From Zasmidium citrigriseum (Eukaryota; Ascomycota; Dothideomycetes; Mycosphaerellales; Mycosphaerellaceae): DNA of 64,000 nucleotides. The stretch spans positions 1-64,000 of the forward strand of contig NHNW01000076.1 in NCBI GenBank assembly GCA_002786025.1, given 5' to 3'. The notes under the pieces are model-generated. The model was not told the origin of the DNA. It did not search any database and was given only the letters and a program-made list of their open reading frames with translations. The number at the start of each line of letters is the position of its first letter. The stretch's first letter is position 1. Below are positions 1 through 11,559 of this stretch, in pieces. The position numbers and the translations under genes were made by a program.

Positions 1-599
1 AGACGGATGTTCGCTAGAGGGTCCGCCGTAGCATAGTTATAAACTAGACGGAGTATAAAGCTAATCTCTCTCGTCGCTATGCTAATCTATAGCGTCGTCG
101 TAAGGAAGTCGATCGCATAATAGGCCCCTAGCTAGTCTAGCATGTTTACATCTGCTAATATAATAAAGCAACGCCGAATTGCTACTACAAGGTTATCCGC
201 CTAGCCTAGGATAGGTACTCTAACGCTTAAAGCTTAGGGAGGCATAGGTAACTTTAGGCCTAGGAATTAAGGATAGGGGCATGGACGGGACATATAGTAG
301 CGGCTGTTTGCTACTTATATCGAGCCTCTAACTTCGAGTCTACTAGTAATATAGTTTACTTCTACCTTCTCCTCCTTTCCTTTGTTATATCTATTTGTAT
401 TCCCGTCATCTATATAATACGGGTAGATTATATTATATCCCCCCCTTTCCACCCTAGTCTAGCTTTATCGGTTCCCTACCTAGACGAGACAAGTTCCCTA
501 CCTTTGTCGGGGATCCTCCGAAGTATGCTATCGATTCCTAAATGCAACTTCCGTAATAGCGCTATATCGCTAGGGTAGCTTAGCACCTTCTACGATTTA
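1..599. other. Decayed repeat sequence without a recognised gene
   Basis: RIP-affected sequence upstream of the first hairpin. One plus-strand frame can be read over parts of it with TAG/TAA interruptions, but no recognisable protein motif emerges. It is probably the 5' part of the two-ORF element or of an earlier insertion truncated by the window start. A C-rich stretch lies near 440-450. Confidence 0.4.
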
Positions 600-621
600 T
601 ACCCTACCGGGGTACGAACGC
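600..621 (+). repeat. Hairpin motif copy 1, before ORF1 relic
   Basis: Stem TACCC (600-604), 5-nt loop, stem GGGTA (610-614), then the tail CGAACGC. The same stem-loop and tail occur in the same orientation at 1,714 and 5,290, each time in a gap beside a long reading frame. Confidence 0.6.
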
Positions 622-708
622 AATTAACGAATCCCTAGACGATCTATAATAACCCCGCTCGGCTAGAAGGCGTGTTCTCTCTATATACGCGCTGCTTATA
701 TCTAAACG

Positions 709-1662
709 ATGTAGACTATACCTTTCGCTATAGCCGTATTCGGGAAATTAATATTAGTTATCGAGACTAAATCTCTAGAGCTCTAGATAGAACGAAACTA
801 TATCCTCCGGTTGCCGTCTGCCTCTCTTTTAGTGTAGGAAACTCGCCGGTAGCGAGTACGCGAAATTAAGGATCTAATCGAATGCTTGGAACGTAACCGG
901 ACTTAGCTACGCTATATTCAAGCTCGGGAAGAAGAAGCTGCCTAGTAGTTAGCCTAACCGATTCCTACGGACTTTAGAGAACGATACCGAATCGATGTAG
1001 TCGAACTACGCCTCGCCCGGCGTCGCCCTCGAACGCCTATTATCCGGCTTATATAGAGAGGCGCTAGGGATTAGCGCGATAATAATAGATACCTACGCTT
1101 TAACACCGATAAGATCGACGCCGAACTATAACTACTACAAGAAGAGATCGAGCTGCAGGAGACGATACTTACTAAGCATACTACTATAGGTAATATACAG
1201 AGGCGTTAGATAGTAGATCTATAATAGGAGCTAGAGGATCGGCGAAGACACCCTACCCTTAGATCTCGAGATTCTCGCCGCTTAATCTATCGGCTCGGAC
1301 ATGCTAACGACTATACTAGACGAACTCCTAGAACCGCTACTAGCCCACCCTTTATCGTCCGAACTAGCTCGCGCATTCGATAAATCGATAGGCGTAAGAT
1401 GCTCCTTATTAATTTACCCGACCCGCAATTAGTACTATTTTAGGCACTAGACTACCGACAGAGGGCTACGTTCCGAACAGTAGCTAGCTTAGATCCTCCT
1501 CTCCGACAATAACGCCCGGAGTTCAGCGCTATTCTAGATAATTAGATCTAAGTTCTTGTCCCTACTTAACCCCGTAGGTACTCCCGCTATAAATAGGTAT
1601 ATGCTAGGGGTGTTTAGAGGATTGTAGGGAAGGAGCTTAACAGGGTACCCATTTCGGGCTAA
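709..1662 (+). pseudogene. ORF1 relic: basic, coiled-coil-like protein of unknown element
   Basis: One plus-strand frame (first base of codons at positions such as 721, 841, 901) can be followed from an ATG near 709 to about 1,662, interrupted only by TAG/TAA codons that RIP can make from CAG, CAA or TGG. The conceptual product is rich in Arg, Glu and Leu, with an N-terminal helical stretch of coiled-coil character (for example KDLIECLERNRT) and an Arg-rich middle. It lies between hairpins at 600 and 1,714, which suggests one transcription or element module. I do not recognise the family; a Gag-like or DNA-binding role is only a guess. Start and end are approximate. Confidence 0.4.
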
Positions 1663-1713
1663 ATTAGAACGCCTATAGTTAACTAATTAGCCTACGGATG
1701 TTACTTTCATAAT

Positions 1714-1737
1714 CGTACCCCGCTAGGGTACGAACGC
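1714..1737 (+). repeat. Hairpin motif copy 2, between ORF1 and ORF2 relics
   Basis: The best-preserved copy: perfect 7-bp stem CGTACCC (1,714-1,720) and GGGTACG (1,726-1,732) around a 5-nt loop CGCTA, followed by AACGC. It lies in the gap between the two decayed frames, 136 bases before the proposed ATG of ORF2. Confidence 0.65.
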
Positions 1738-1872
1738 CTAACCGCCCCACCCGGCCACCCATACGACTCTATAAGCTGCGCATATATACGAGGACGATGC
1801 TGCTGTCGCCTATCTCTCTTAAGAACCGAACTAGACCCCTTCGCTTCCGGATTCACGATACTAGCTCTCGAT

Positions 1873-4800
1873 ATGCCGCCATCCGATCAACTACTACATG
1901 TAGCACGTATTGCAGCATAGCTAACTAGTTACGAGGTATTAGAACACGTGGAACCTACACGAGTAATTTAGAAGCGCAAATATTCACAGTTTGCTAAAGA
2001 TGCCGCGTGTAACTATAGCGGCTCAGCCCGTAAAGCCGGCTACCGCTATAGGTACTTAAGCCCCCTTCTATTCCGCCAACCTCTTAACTTCAATAATACC
2101 GACAATACTACCGCCTTTGGCACCTCGAACCTTCCGACTTCTTCGAGCTCTTCCTCTATTAATAGTTCTACCCTTACCGACTTTACCGAATACCTACCGA
2201 CAACCCTATTACCTTCTACCTACTCCGATACTATAGCGCGCTCCGGAGGTAGAGCGCTAATACCCGCCGCACTAACTAGCTCTAATCTAGCTAATAGTCT
2301 CGTGAAGCTAGGAGAGCTTAAGGTATCGCAACTCCTTAGGTCCATAGACTATATTAGAGACTTCCGCGACCGCTAATTCCCCTTAGTTACCGACGACTCC
2401 CTAAGCGTGCTTAATAAGAACTTGGATCAGCTTAGCGACTTCCTTAAGACTCTAAGCGACGAGAACAAGACTAACTTTACTAACTTTATCTACGTATGTG
2501 CTAACTACTTTATCGAGGGGCGGTCTATCGGCATACTAGAAATAGTGGACCGTGTTAAGAAAGCTGCCAATATAGCGCCTAATCGTCGCAAATATAAGGC
2601 GCTAGACAAAGCATTAACATAGGGAGAAAAGGCTTGTAATCGGTATGTAGCATTAAGGAAGGCTATAGCTTCCTAGCTATCTTTACCCCTTAAGCGTTAC
2701 TTTATATAGTTCTTCCTCGACATTAGCGCACCGCCTTAACGACAGAAGGAATTTACTACCTTTATCCTTAGTTATAAGGATTGGAAGGTAGTCGCTCCTC
2801 GCATTAGTAAGGCCTTTGTTTAGAGACTTATAGATCGCAAAGGCAAGGGTGGCCTAAGTAACAACTATCGGGTCGAGTAGACTAATCTAGATACTATCGA
2901 CGATAGCAAGAAGAAGCATCTTATTAATGCTATCGATCTCAACTTAGCGGAAGTGCAAGACTAGCTAACGAAGAACAACCTCGGACTATACTCGGAAGAT
3001 TAGTTCCTTTACCTAGTCGATCCTTATGTCCGGGAAGAGTTATAGACACCCGCACCTAATACTAGCTCCTTAAATTAGAGCAAGCAGCGAGGACCTCCTC
3101 CTACTAGCGGCCGTCCTCGAACTAACACTAACCCTACTCCTCCTTCGATCTAGGAGAAAGCCGCTCTACCTTAACAAGGTCCTACTAGAAACCTACGCCC
3201 TTACACGAAGCTACCGCCTTTAAACTTAGGACAGGGTTAGAATCCTCCTCGGCCTAGTTACTAGCGCTCTACATCTAATACCTTGCCTAACCGTCCGAAG
3301 AGTAACCCTACTTCTAGCTAAGTTACGCCTACGTAACAATTACCTACTCCTCCTCGCTCCGGTAGCTATAGCCGAACTAACTCCGGTCTTCCTTACACTA
3401 GATCAGGAAACCTTCCCCGATCTAGCTCTAGCAACTTCTCTCGTCCTACCTCTAGTACCTTCGGCAACTCCCCTACGGCATCCAATCACAGCGGCACATT
3501 ACTACCTAACAATAAGAAGTCTTAGATCTATAACAAGTGCCTAGGATTCGTAGATGCTGCCCTAATCGCTTAGATTAATTATGCTAACAAGAACAAGCCG
3601 AAGTTTACTAATAATTAAGTCCGGTAGTATCTTAAGGATTATAACGAGAACGGCAAGCGCTAATACGCGAGCCCGCTCTACTACGATTACTTGCGGCTAT
3701 TCATAAGCAGAATCCTAGGAATGCTAAACCGACAAGGTGACTACGCCGCTTTAACAAGCAAGGTTAGAGCTATAGTTACTACTAAAGACAATCTTAACAG
3801 GTTCCGCTACTAGAACCCTAACTAGTTCGATGCACTTTACCGCCCTAACGTCCCTTCCAATGCCCTCGGTCCCTATCGCTTCATAGCCCAAATACACAAC
3901 ATGCCTACGAGCTGGAAGATTCCCTTTCCAAACTTGGCCCCAGCTATATCGTATATAGTAGGCGAACCAAGTAAGGACAACTAGGAGAAGAACGGCAACC
4001 TTACCTTAAAAGGCCTCTTTAACTAGTAGGAGAGTCCCTTCTACGCTAAGAACCCTAGAAACAATCTAGCCTTAGCTAGGAACACAATCTACGACGTTAC
4101 TATAGATAAGGTGCGGATGTATCGATAGTACTAGCGCTTAATTCGAGAGAAGCACAACCTAGGATAGGGACGCACTATAGTTCACGGATTAATTTAGTAG
4201 TTAATAAGGACTAACCCTATCTACTACCTCCTCTACATGCTACTACGCCCGGACTCTTGCCCTACCCTTATGTTATACTCCTACTATATTAAGGATTAAC
4301 ACAGGGCTAGTAGTGCTAAGGAGAGCAACATAGGAGCTTAAGCCTTCCGCTACTTAGACTTTAACATCGAGCGCATACATACGCCTAAGGGTAGGCAGAA
4401 TATAATATAGGGCTCGCTTGCTCTTCTGGCCGAAGATACTAGTAACTATACTATTATTATTCCCGGTATGTATAAGCGTAAGAAGTAGGATCCTTGGGTA
4501 AAGTTACTTAAGGACCGCCGAGGACCACAATCTAAAGCTAAGATCGAAACTATCGACAAGAAGATGTAGACACCTGAAGACGCTAAGAAGTACGACACTA
4601 ACTAGAAGCCTATTCTATACGGTAAGCTCGATATTCGAATTTCCATGCCTTCTTTGCTACACGGTGCCTAAAAGTAAACTAAGGAGCGAATCAACTTGTT
4701 CCCCTAGCTCGTTAAGGTAGACCCCTAGGGAGAAGCACTTAAGATTCCCGGTAGTAGTAGCTAGACTAATCTAAATACGTCTTACCGCGATCTCGTAGCT

Positions 4801-5274
4801 CCAAAGGCAACACCTTCTGGATTCGCTAACATCTTCGGCAAGATCCCCTTCCGCTTTCCGGCTACGATTAAGATAGATTCAACTTAGCCTATTAGGGATG
4901 CGTTAATTACTTAGCGTCGGTAGTCCGATCCGATAGTTATTAATAACTAGTATAAGATGTGCCGCATGTTGCAGGAGTACTATAACGCTAGACCGAACAA
5001 CGCTAACTCTAGGTAGTTAATCTAGCTCCGTAAGTATCGTACTGCGGCCGCGAACGAATTCTATAAGAAGTAGGCGGTCGTTTAGGGAATAGAGAAGAAG
5101 GCCTTCGGCAATAACTCCTACTTTAACAACAACAGGGACTTTAGTAGGTTGCCGTCTACTTTCGAGGCACCTATTCCTAAACTCCTAGAAGGCGAGGAGT
5201 TGTCTATCTTAGAAGGCAATTTTATTAACGACGATGGTGTAGCTATAGATAAGGACGGGAATGTGCTAGAGTAA
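1873..5274 (+). pseudogene. ORF2 relic: ~1,130-codon protein of an unrecognised element
   Basis: From ATG 1,873 to TAA 5,272-5,274 a single plus-strand frame runs through about 1,134 codons without any frameshift. All in-frame stops are TAG or TAA, none TGA, as RIP predicts. A sub-stretch without stops lies at 2,407-2,622. The conceptual protein has an N-terminal part with an early Ser/Thr-rich stretch, a helical segment around 2,400-2,950, a Pro/Ser/Asn/Arg-rich low-complexity middle (about 3,050-3,500), and a folded-looking C-terminal half ending in an acidic tail (GNFINDDGVAIDKDGNVLE). I see no reverse transcriptase, integrase, protease or helicase motif and do not recognise the family. 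Absence of indels over 3.4 kb implies that it was intact when RIP struck. Confidence 0.6.
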
Positions 5275-5289
5275 GCTCTTTGTCGTTCG

Positions 5290-5311
5290 CACCCCACTAG
5301 GGTATAAACGC
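5290..5311 (+). repeat. Hairpin motif copy 3, after ORF2 relic
   Basis: ACCC / GGGT stem around the 5-nt loop CACTA, tail ATAAACGC, 16 bases after the ORF2 stop codon. It differs from copy 2 mainly by C-to-T and G-to-A changes expected from RIP. Confidence 0.6.
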
Positions 5312-5779
5312 TATAGATAGTACTATAGGTTAAGGCTTCTAACTAATGTTTTCCTTTATTCTATAATGGATTGCGTTTAATTTCTAGGCATGAAGGTGTA
5401 AGTCTACGGGTTAGACTCATAGCAAGGGAGGGAATATAGGCTAGCTAGCTAGCTTCTGCGGCAAATGCCGAGGCTACTAGCGCCTACCTTCAACCTCCGA
5501 GCTACGAGCACCTTTATTATTATTACGACACCTGCTTTACACACACACGACTAGCTTCTTATACATTATGCCACACAGATAGATATAGTAAAATCCTATA
5601 TACTAAACTTCTTCTCTTCTTTCATAGCTTCCTCCGGAAGTACCTCTACATACACGAATACCTCCGTACATCCGAACCTACTAATAGAGCTATGTCACAC
5701 CCTCTATTAAGATCTATCGCCTGTGACCCCTCTTTAGCTCCATTACCTACTTAGCGACTATAGGTAGGTTGGTCCATAG
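5312..5779. other. Weakly RIP-mutated pocket between two repeat blocks
   Basis: Between about 5,440 and 5,740 CA and TG dinucleotides reappear (for example around 5,535-5,580 and 5,690-5,735), unlike the sequence downstream. TGTCACACCC at about 5,694 and GTGACCCC about 35 bases later resemble facing ends of a transposon. No open frame or RNA gene was seen. Confidence 0.4.
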
Positions 5780-8560
5780 GCGCCGGGTTATATTATTAAT
5801 ATCGTACCCCTTAACCGACTTAGCGACGAGTAAGTAGTAGACGTACGCCGTATAAACGAGGAGTTAAAGAAGTCGGGCGACTTTATAGACGCTTACTTTA
5901 TTAACTAAGATTCGAAGAAGCTAGACCTAAAGATCTACGAGAAGATCGAGAAGGGCTAGTACTAGATAATTATACTTAGGCCTAAGTAGGTAGCAATACT
6001 AGATTTTACTAAACTACTATAGAAGCCCGAGGTTCGTAATCGGATTAGGCTAGTCGTTATCGACGAGGTATATCTAGTTAAGAAATAGGGAGAGTAGTTT
6101 AGAAAGGAGTAAGTCTAGTCTAGTCTAGTCTAGTCTAGTTTAATCTAGTTCCGCGATAGTAGCTAGCTAACTACTAATATATAGATATTCGTAGCTCGCT
6201 AAGCTACGTAACTATCTTAGCTATTATATAGTCTAGCTTAGCGCCTCTACGACCTTATCTAACGAGACTAAGAAGTTCGTCCTTAAGAATACTAGCTTCT
6301 AGAAGGTTAGCCTTAGTATATATTAAACTAAGGTAATTCGTAGAAGTATTAACCGTCTAGATACTATATACGTCCTTAAGAAGATCCCTACTACCTACTT
6401 AGGTAACTACGATTAGTTATACTTCGTTATAGACAAAGCGACCCGTACGAAGGACCTAGAGGTTAATATAGATACTAACGATAACGATATTACCTCCCTG
6501 GAGTAGATTCCTAAGACTACTATTTTTATCGATAGCTAAAATAAGGTGTAAGATATAGTCTAGACCCTACGTAAGTAGTTACTTAATAAGACGAAGCACC
6601 TACCTAAAGGCTAGCGGTTTTACTAGAACTATACTAGTAACTAACTTAATATCGAGGTTATTATATCGTTCTATATAAGTAAGGTTACCGACTATAACTA
6701 GAATAAGCGATATAAGACCTTTAAATCTAGAGATTCTCCTATCTAGATTATAATTATAATAATATCGTTAAGTACTAGTATTAATATACTAGATATTAAG
6801 ATCGTTATCTAGTAGAAGCTACTAATTACTAAGGATATCGAGGACTTAATATAGCGTCTTAGTCGTACTAGTCGGTATCTAGAGGATAGTAAGAAAGTAA
6901 TCGCCTTTATATTCCTCCCCTACTATATCGATAACTAGGAGAAGCGGTCTCTAGACTCCTCGAAGACTATAGCGCCTAAGTAACTAGTATAGTAACGTAG
7001 CCGTATATAGTTACGTACTAGTAGCTATCGTCGTATAGGTTCCTAGTAGTTATAGTAGAGTACTAGCTCTCGTATAGGACTACGATCTTAGTCTCGCTCT
7101 ACCTCTATATAGCCTATAGAGAGATAGCTTCGCCTATAGGCCTAGATTCGATTCGAATAGTAAGGAGAGTAGGAAGAAGCCGACGATAACTAGTAACTTT
7201 AGGATTAGGATCTAAACCTAGAGTTCTAGAATAAGACTAAGCTTAAGCTACGCGAGAAGATACTAGACGAGTAGCGCGATCTATAGAATACCTATAAACT
7301 TAAGAATAGTACTAGTCTATATTTCCGTAAGAGGGTTAACTAGATCCTTAGCGAGTATAAGAGCCTATACCTATCGTAGCTAGTCGAGCTAGAGTATTAC
7401 TATAATATCTATAACCCCGAGATCTAGCCTAACGACGAGATAATACTACCGCTAGAGCCTATAAAGCAGATTAAGCTAAAGAAGCTATATACGGGCACCC
7501 GTCCTATATTCGTATTACTAGTCTTAAAGGAATAGTACAGTCGCTAGGCTAATAAGCTATTCTATAATAATAATAATAGCCGGGCCTTTATCGTCCCCTC
7601 TAACTTCTTTATACTAGATCTAGTCCTTTAGGATCTATACCGAGTCTTTTAGAAGGATAAGACGTTCGACGACTTTAATAGGGACGTTCTAATCGATAGT
7701 AACGATATCTTGTAGCGTATAAAGCTAGCTAAGTCTAAGTCTAAAGCTATAGGTAGTAGTCTAGGTGTAAAGCTAGAAGATATATCGACGCCCCTTAAGG
7801 TATAGATAGGTAAGTACTAAGGATAGATTTAAGAGCTTATCGGTGTTCTCGTTAATATTACCCTATAAGTATACGATACCTAGGATAAGTATAAGCGTAA
7901 GATCTAGGAGAAGGTAGACTAGGAGGTAGTAGAGGAAGCTACTACTACTTAGACGTAAGAAGACGCTACTACTACTACCGCCCTAGTAGAAATAGGTAAT
8001 TTATAGGCCTAATCTTAATCGCAATCCTAGGCCTAGTAGACGCCGGTAGAATAATAGGCTTAGAATCTTACGGCGATATAGGAAGCCCTCCTCGAATTAG
8101 CTAAGTATAGTATAGCGTAGAAGTATTATAGCTTACGTAAGTAGGTTATAAAGAGATATATAGCCTAGGTTTATACTTACTTATAGAGAGAGGAGCTATC
8201 GACGCTATTTAGTAATCTAGGCCCTAGCCTAGGCCTAGCTCCTACTCCTACGTCTAATATATATAGTAGTATCGATCTAGAATAGGCTAAGGTAGCTTTA
8301 AATACCTCTCTTATAGGTAGAGGCTAGCGCTAGAAGAAGCGTACGTAGAGGGCGTCGTAGTATAATAAGGAGGTTATAAGTAGTCGTAGAAGTCGAGTAA
8401 GTAGTAGAGTAAGTAGTAGAGGACGGTAGATTAGTTTAAAGACTTCGTTAGTTCTAGGAAGGCTAGTACGAGGACGTTAGATCGAGTTAATATAGGGGAA
8501 GTAGCTAGTTCGATAACTTTTATAGTATTGTTAATAAGTTTAATAAAAGTAAGGCGGTAT
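5780..8560 (+). pseudogene. RecQ-type DNA helicase relic with long C-terminal extension
   Basis: A plus-strand gene heavily damaged by RIP. Near 6,053-6,090 the frame reads VVIDEVYLVKK, matching helicase motif II and its surroundings (DEAH with His changed to Tyr). After a (TAGTC)n run and a further shift the frame moves, and from about 6,270 it continues with KTTIFIDS near 6,510, then SINILDIKIVI near 6,790 and a DLI*RLSRTSRY stretch near 6,850, matching the C-terminal helicase lobe of fungal RecQ-like proteins (motifs IV to VI). The same frame can be followed for about 500 more codons into a charged, uncharacterised extension to about 8,500. RecQ-like helicases are known in fungal subtelomeric repeats and mobile elements. 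In-frame stops are TAG/TAA. Boundaries are approximate. Confidence 0.6.
6112..6140. repeat. TAGTC pentamer microsatellite inside helicase relic
   Basis: About five tandem TAGTC units. The helicase reading frame changes shortly after this run, so repeat slippage is a likely cause of one of the few indels in the relic. Confidence 0.75.
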
Positions 8561-8704
8561 TAGGAAGCTAGTAAAGTACTAGCCTAGCTACCTACGTAGA
8601 TAGTACGAAATCTAGGCGTATATATTATTATAGCTTATACCTTCCTAAACTCTTCTAAACTTAGACTTTTTAAAACACCCTCTACTACCTTAAGATTATT
8701 ATCT

Positions 8705-8775
8705 TAGACTTCGTTATACGCTAAATCGCCGTGTACGTAGGCGTAGACTTAGAAGTACGCGTATAACGAAATCTA
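8705..8775. repeat. Imperfect palindrome with TATAACGAARTC motif
   Basis: GACTTCGTTATACGC (8,707-8,721) and GCGTATAACGAAATC (8,759-8,773) are inverted copies with one difference attributable to RIP. The plus-orientation motif recurs at about 11,671, 11,643 and 11,694. Confidence 0.5.
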
Positions 8776-8890
8776 AATTATATACTAAACCGTATACCCT
8801 ATATCGAGCCGAACCTTTAAGCGACTTTATTCTATTAGATCTACGCCTATAGCTATCCGCCTTTATCGAATCTATCGAATCTATCGCTAT

Positions 8891-8970
8891 CGCGTCTATT
8901 ACTATATCGAATTAAGTACCGTCGCGTCTATTATCGTATCGAATTAAGTATTACCGCGTCCGTTATATCT
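8891..8970. repeat. Short degenerate tandem repeat, unit about 33 bp
   Basis: Two full units and one partial unit beginning CGCGTCTATTA and containing ATCGAATTAAGTA. Noncoding in appearance. Confidence 0.55.
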
Positions 8971-9008
8971 CCGTCGAGCCTATTACCTTCGAAGCCGCTA
9001 AATCTATC

Positions 9009-10420
9009 CTACTATAGAAGAGGAGGTTTACGTAAGAATACGAGGACTACGCTAGAAGAGGAGGCTTGTTCGTTCTTCTACTATCGTAAAGTCGATCTCT
9101 ATACTTATCGCCCTAGGCTAGCCTAGAGAAACATATATAGTACTACTGTCTTATTAATACTAAAGTAATAAGTCGATAGGCGGAACGGGAACCTTATATA
9201 TAGGCTATAAGGATATAGGGATCTAAGGTTTAGTATAAGATCCTCTTCTCTACTAGGTAGTCGTATTAACTAGCTAGAGCTAGGAAACAACTACCCTTCG
9301 CCGCGACTAATCTAATAACTATAGTTAATAACCGAAGCTAGACAATATAGATTATTAGTACACTATAGAGGATAAGGTTAATAATATTCTTATAAGTAAG
9401 TAAAGTACTAACTATTACTAACTAGGGCTGTTAGTTCCGTAAATAAACTAGTATTCCCTAGTAGACCTTCGAGTAAAAGAGTATAAAAGGGCTAAGGAGA
9501 TATACGGCGCTAGTCGTCGTTAAGCGTAAACGTCTTCGGGCTTTATTAAAAAGTACCTAGGACCTAAGTATACTCTTATAACCGACGGTACTAGATAACG
9601 ACTAGTATAAGCCGCCTCTTTTATAGCCGAGATTAAGACCGTTATAGTAAAAAAGTCTAAGAGCCTACTAAGAGTACGCTTTAAGGACGCGTAGCGTAAA
9701 CGTATTACTATCGAAGCCGCTAAAGCTAATATCTACGAAGGCTAGTAAGATCGTAGGGTAGGGATCCGTTAATAACTTAACTAGCCTAAGTAAACCTAGT
9801 AAGAAGGATAGTAATACTATCGTAGTTAGTAGCGCCCTACTATAGGATAGAATCTTATCGATTCTAGTAAGGATAGAGAGGGTATATTTAGCCGTAGCCT
9901 AGCGGTAGTAAACCTAGTAAGGAGATAATAATAACTTATCGTAGTTAGCGCGCCTACTAACACCTACTAGAATCTTATTAATTCTAGTAGCGGATAGGAG
10001 GATATATTACGCCGTAGCTAGCGGCCTCGTTTTACGTCGCGTAGCTCGATAGCCTAGTTTTACGTCGCGTAGCCCGACGAGAGAGAAAGATATAGGCCGC
10101 TCTAGTATACCGCCTAGTTTAACGTTATAGAGCTAGACGAGATAGGCCGCTATAGGTAGTACTCTATTATTTAGTATAGTAGACGTAAGCTAGCCTACCG
10201 CTTAGTTTTATCGTAAGCTTAACCGCTCGGTTTAACGTCGTTAGGTAGGACGGCACTTAGTTTAACGTCGTTAAGAAGCTAGACGGATCTCTCTATAAGC
10301 CTACTAGTTACCTTTACTACGCTAGCTTATATACGATACGCTATTACGTACTTATAGTAGTAGATTATAGAGGTACGGAGGTAGATAAAAGGAAGAAGAA
10401 GGAAGCTAAAAGTTTAAGGA
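9009..10420 (+). repeat. Dispersed repeat, copy A
   Basis: This stretch shares three co-linear conserved segments with 42,592-43,975, in the same orientation: 9,009-9,260, 9,370-9,610 and 10,280-10,420. Examples are AGAAGAGGAGGTTTACGTAA at about 9,015 and 42,597, and GATATAGGGATCTAAGGTTT at about 9,210 and 42,818. Segments in between are diverged or have indels. No convincing protein was found. It is likely a non-autonomous element or the noncoding part of a larger one. Confidence 0.7.
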
Positions 10421-11559
10421 AGAGCTAGAGAAGATATAGGCGCGCGTATATAAAGATTTATAGGCAGCGATATAACGTTAGCGTAGGTAAGGTTTTAGGT
10501 ATTTAATAGACAATATTAGTATAAATAGCGATAAGCGGGAGCTACTAAGGCGTAGGTATTATCGCCGCCGCCGAGCTAGAAGGTAAAGGGGCTAGCGAAG
10601 AGGTACTAGAAGCGCTAGAAGAATAATACGAAGGTAGCGTTAACGATAGATTAGACTAGACGACTAGACGACTAGATAGGTAACGATTTAAGTAGATATC
10701 TACTAGCACTTCTAGCTATTATATATATAGCGAGCGTACTTAGCTATACGAAACCTCTTAATATTCTTATATATATACCGTAAGTACGTATATCCGTTCG
10801 CCTTATAACGCCTACACTTCGGCTAGTATACCTCTCTAGTAGACGTCTCTTCGATTTAGCTAATATACGTAAGTATACGTTAACGAGGAAGCTTAATCGT
10901 ATCCTATCTATCTACCTAGTAGGTAATCGAATAGTACTAGCTAGCTACCTATAGCTAGCGTAGTTTAGTTATCTTCTAGCGGCTACTAGGGAGAGGGCCG
11001 TTATAGCGGCTTAGTAGTAGCGGCGAAGGGGTTACTAGCTACTATAGTAGAAGCGGTAATAATAGCGCTAGATCCTAAGACTAGGCCTACCTACGTTCTC
11101 TATAAAGAGGTTAGTATACTCTTAAGCCTTCGCGAGTCGTAGATAAGCTTACTTAGCGGCCTTCCTCTAGCGTAGGCGATCGAATATAGAATTACCCGTT
11201 AGACGAGCGATAGCGATAGGCTTAGGCTCGGGCTCGGGCTTATCTTCGATAATAGGCGATAGCGCGCGCGAGGTAGTAGTAGTTCTAAGATAGTTAGCTT
11301 AATTCACCTCGTTTCGCCGTAGCTACTTACGAGATACTATCTATTGTATAATTAGTTATTATAGCTATAAACTCGTTATCTAGGAGCTTCTATATCTCGT
11401 CGGCTATAGTAACGGCGGTATTCTTATTCTTGTTCTTATTCTTACTACTACGCTAGCGTAAGTAGACCGTAAGGGCGGAGGCGACGACGATAGTAAGTAG
11501 TATAGTAATAATAGTAGTAATTACTATATTACTATAACGTAAAGAAAAGAAAGAGAAGA
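10421..11559. other. RIP-mutated sequence without recognised gene
   Basis: Saturated RIP sequence with short purine- or pyrimidine-biased runs. No long frame could be followed and no motif was recognised. It lies between copy A of the dispersed repeat and the end of the minus-strand relic. Confidence 0.4.

Noticed and set aside
1873..5274. Reassigned stop codons (alternative genetic code) in the long frames with TAG/TAA but no TGA
   Set aside because: The pattern is fully explained by C-to-T and G-to-A RIP changes at CpA/TpG. The surrounding intact genes use TAA, TAG and TGA as normal stops.
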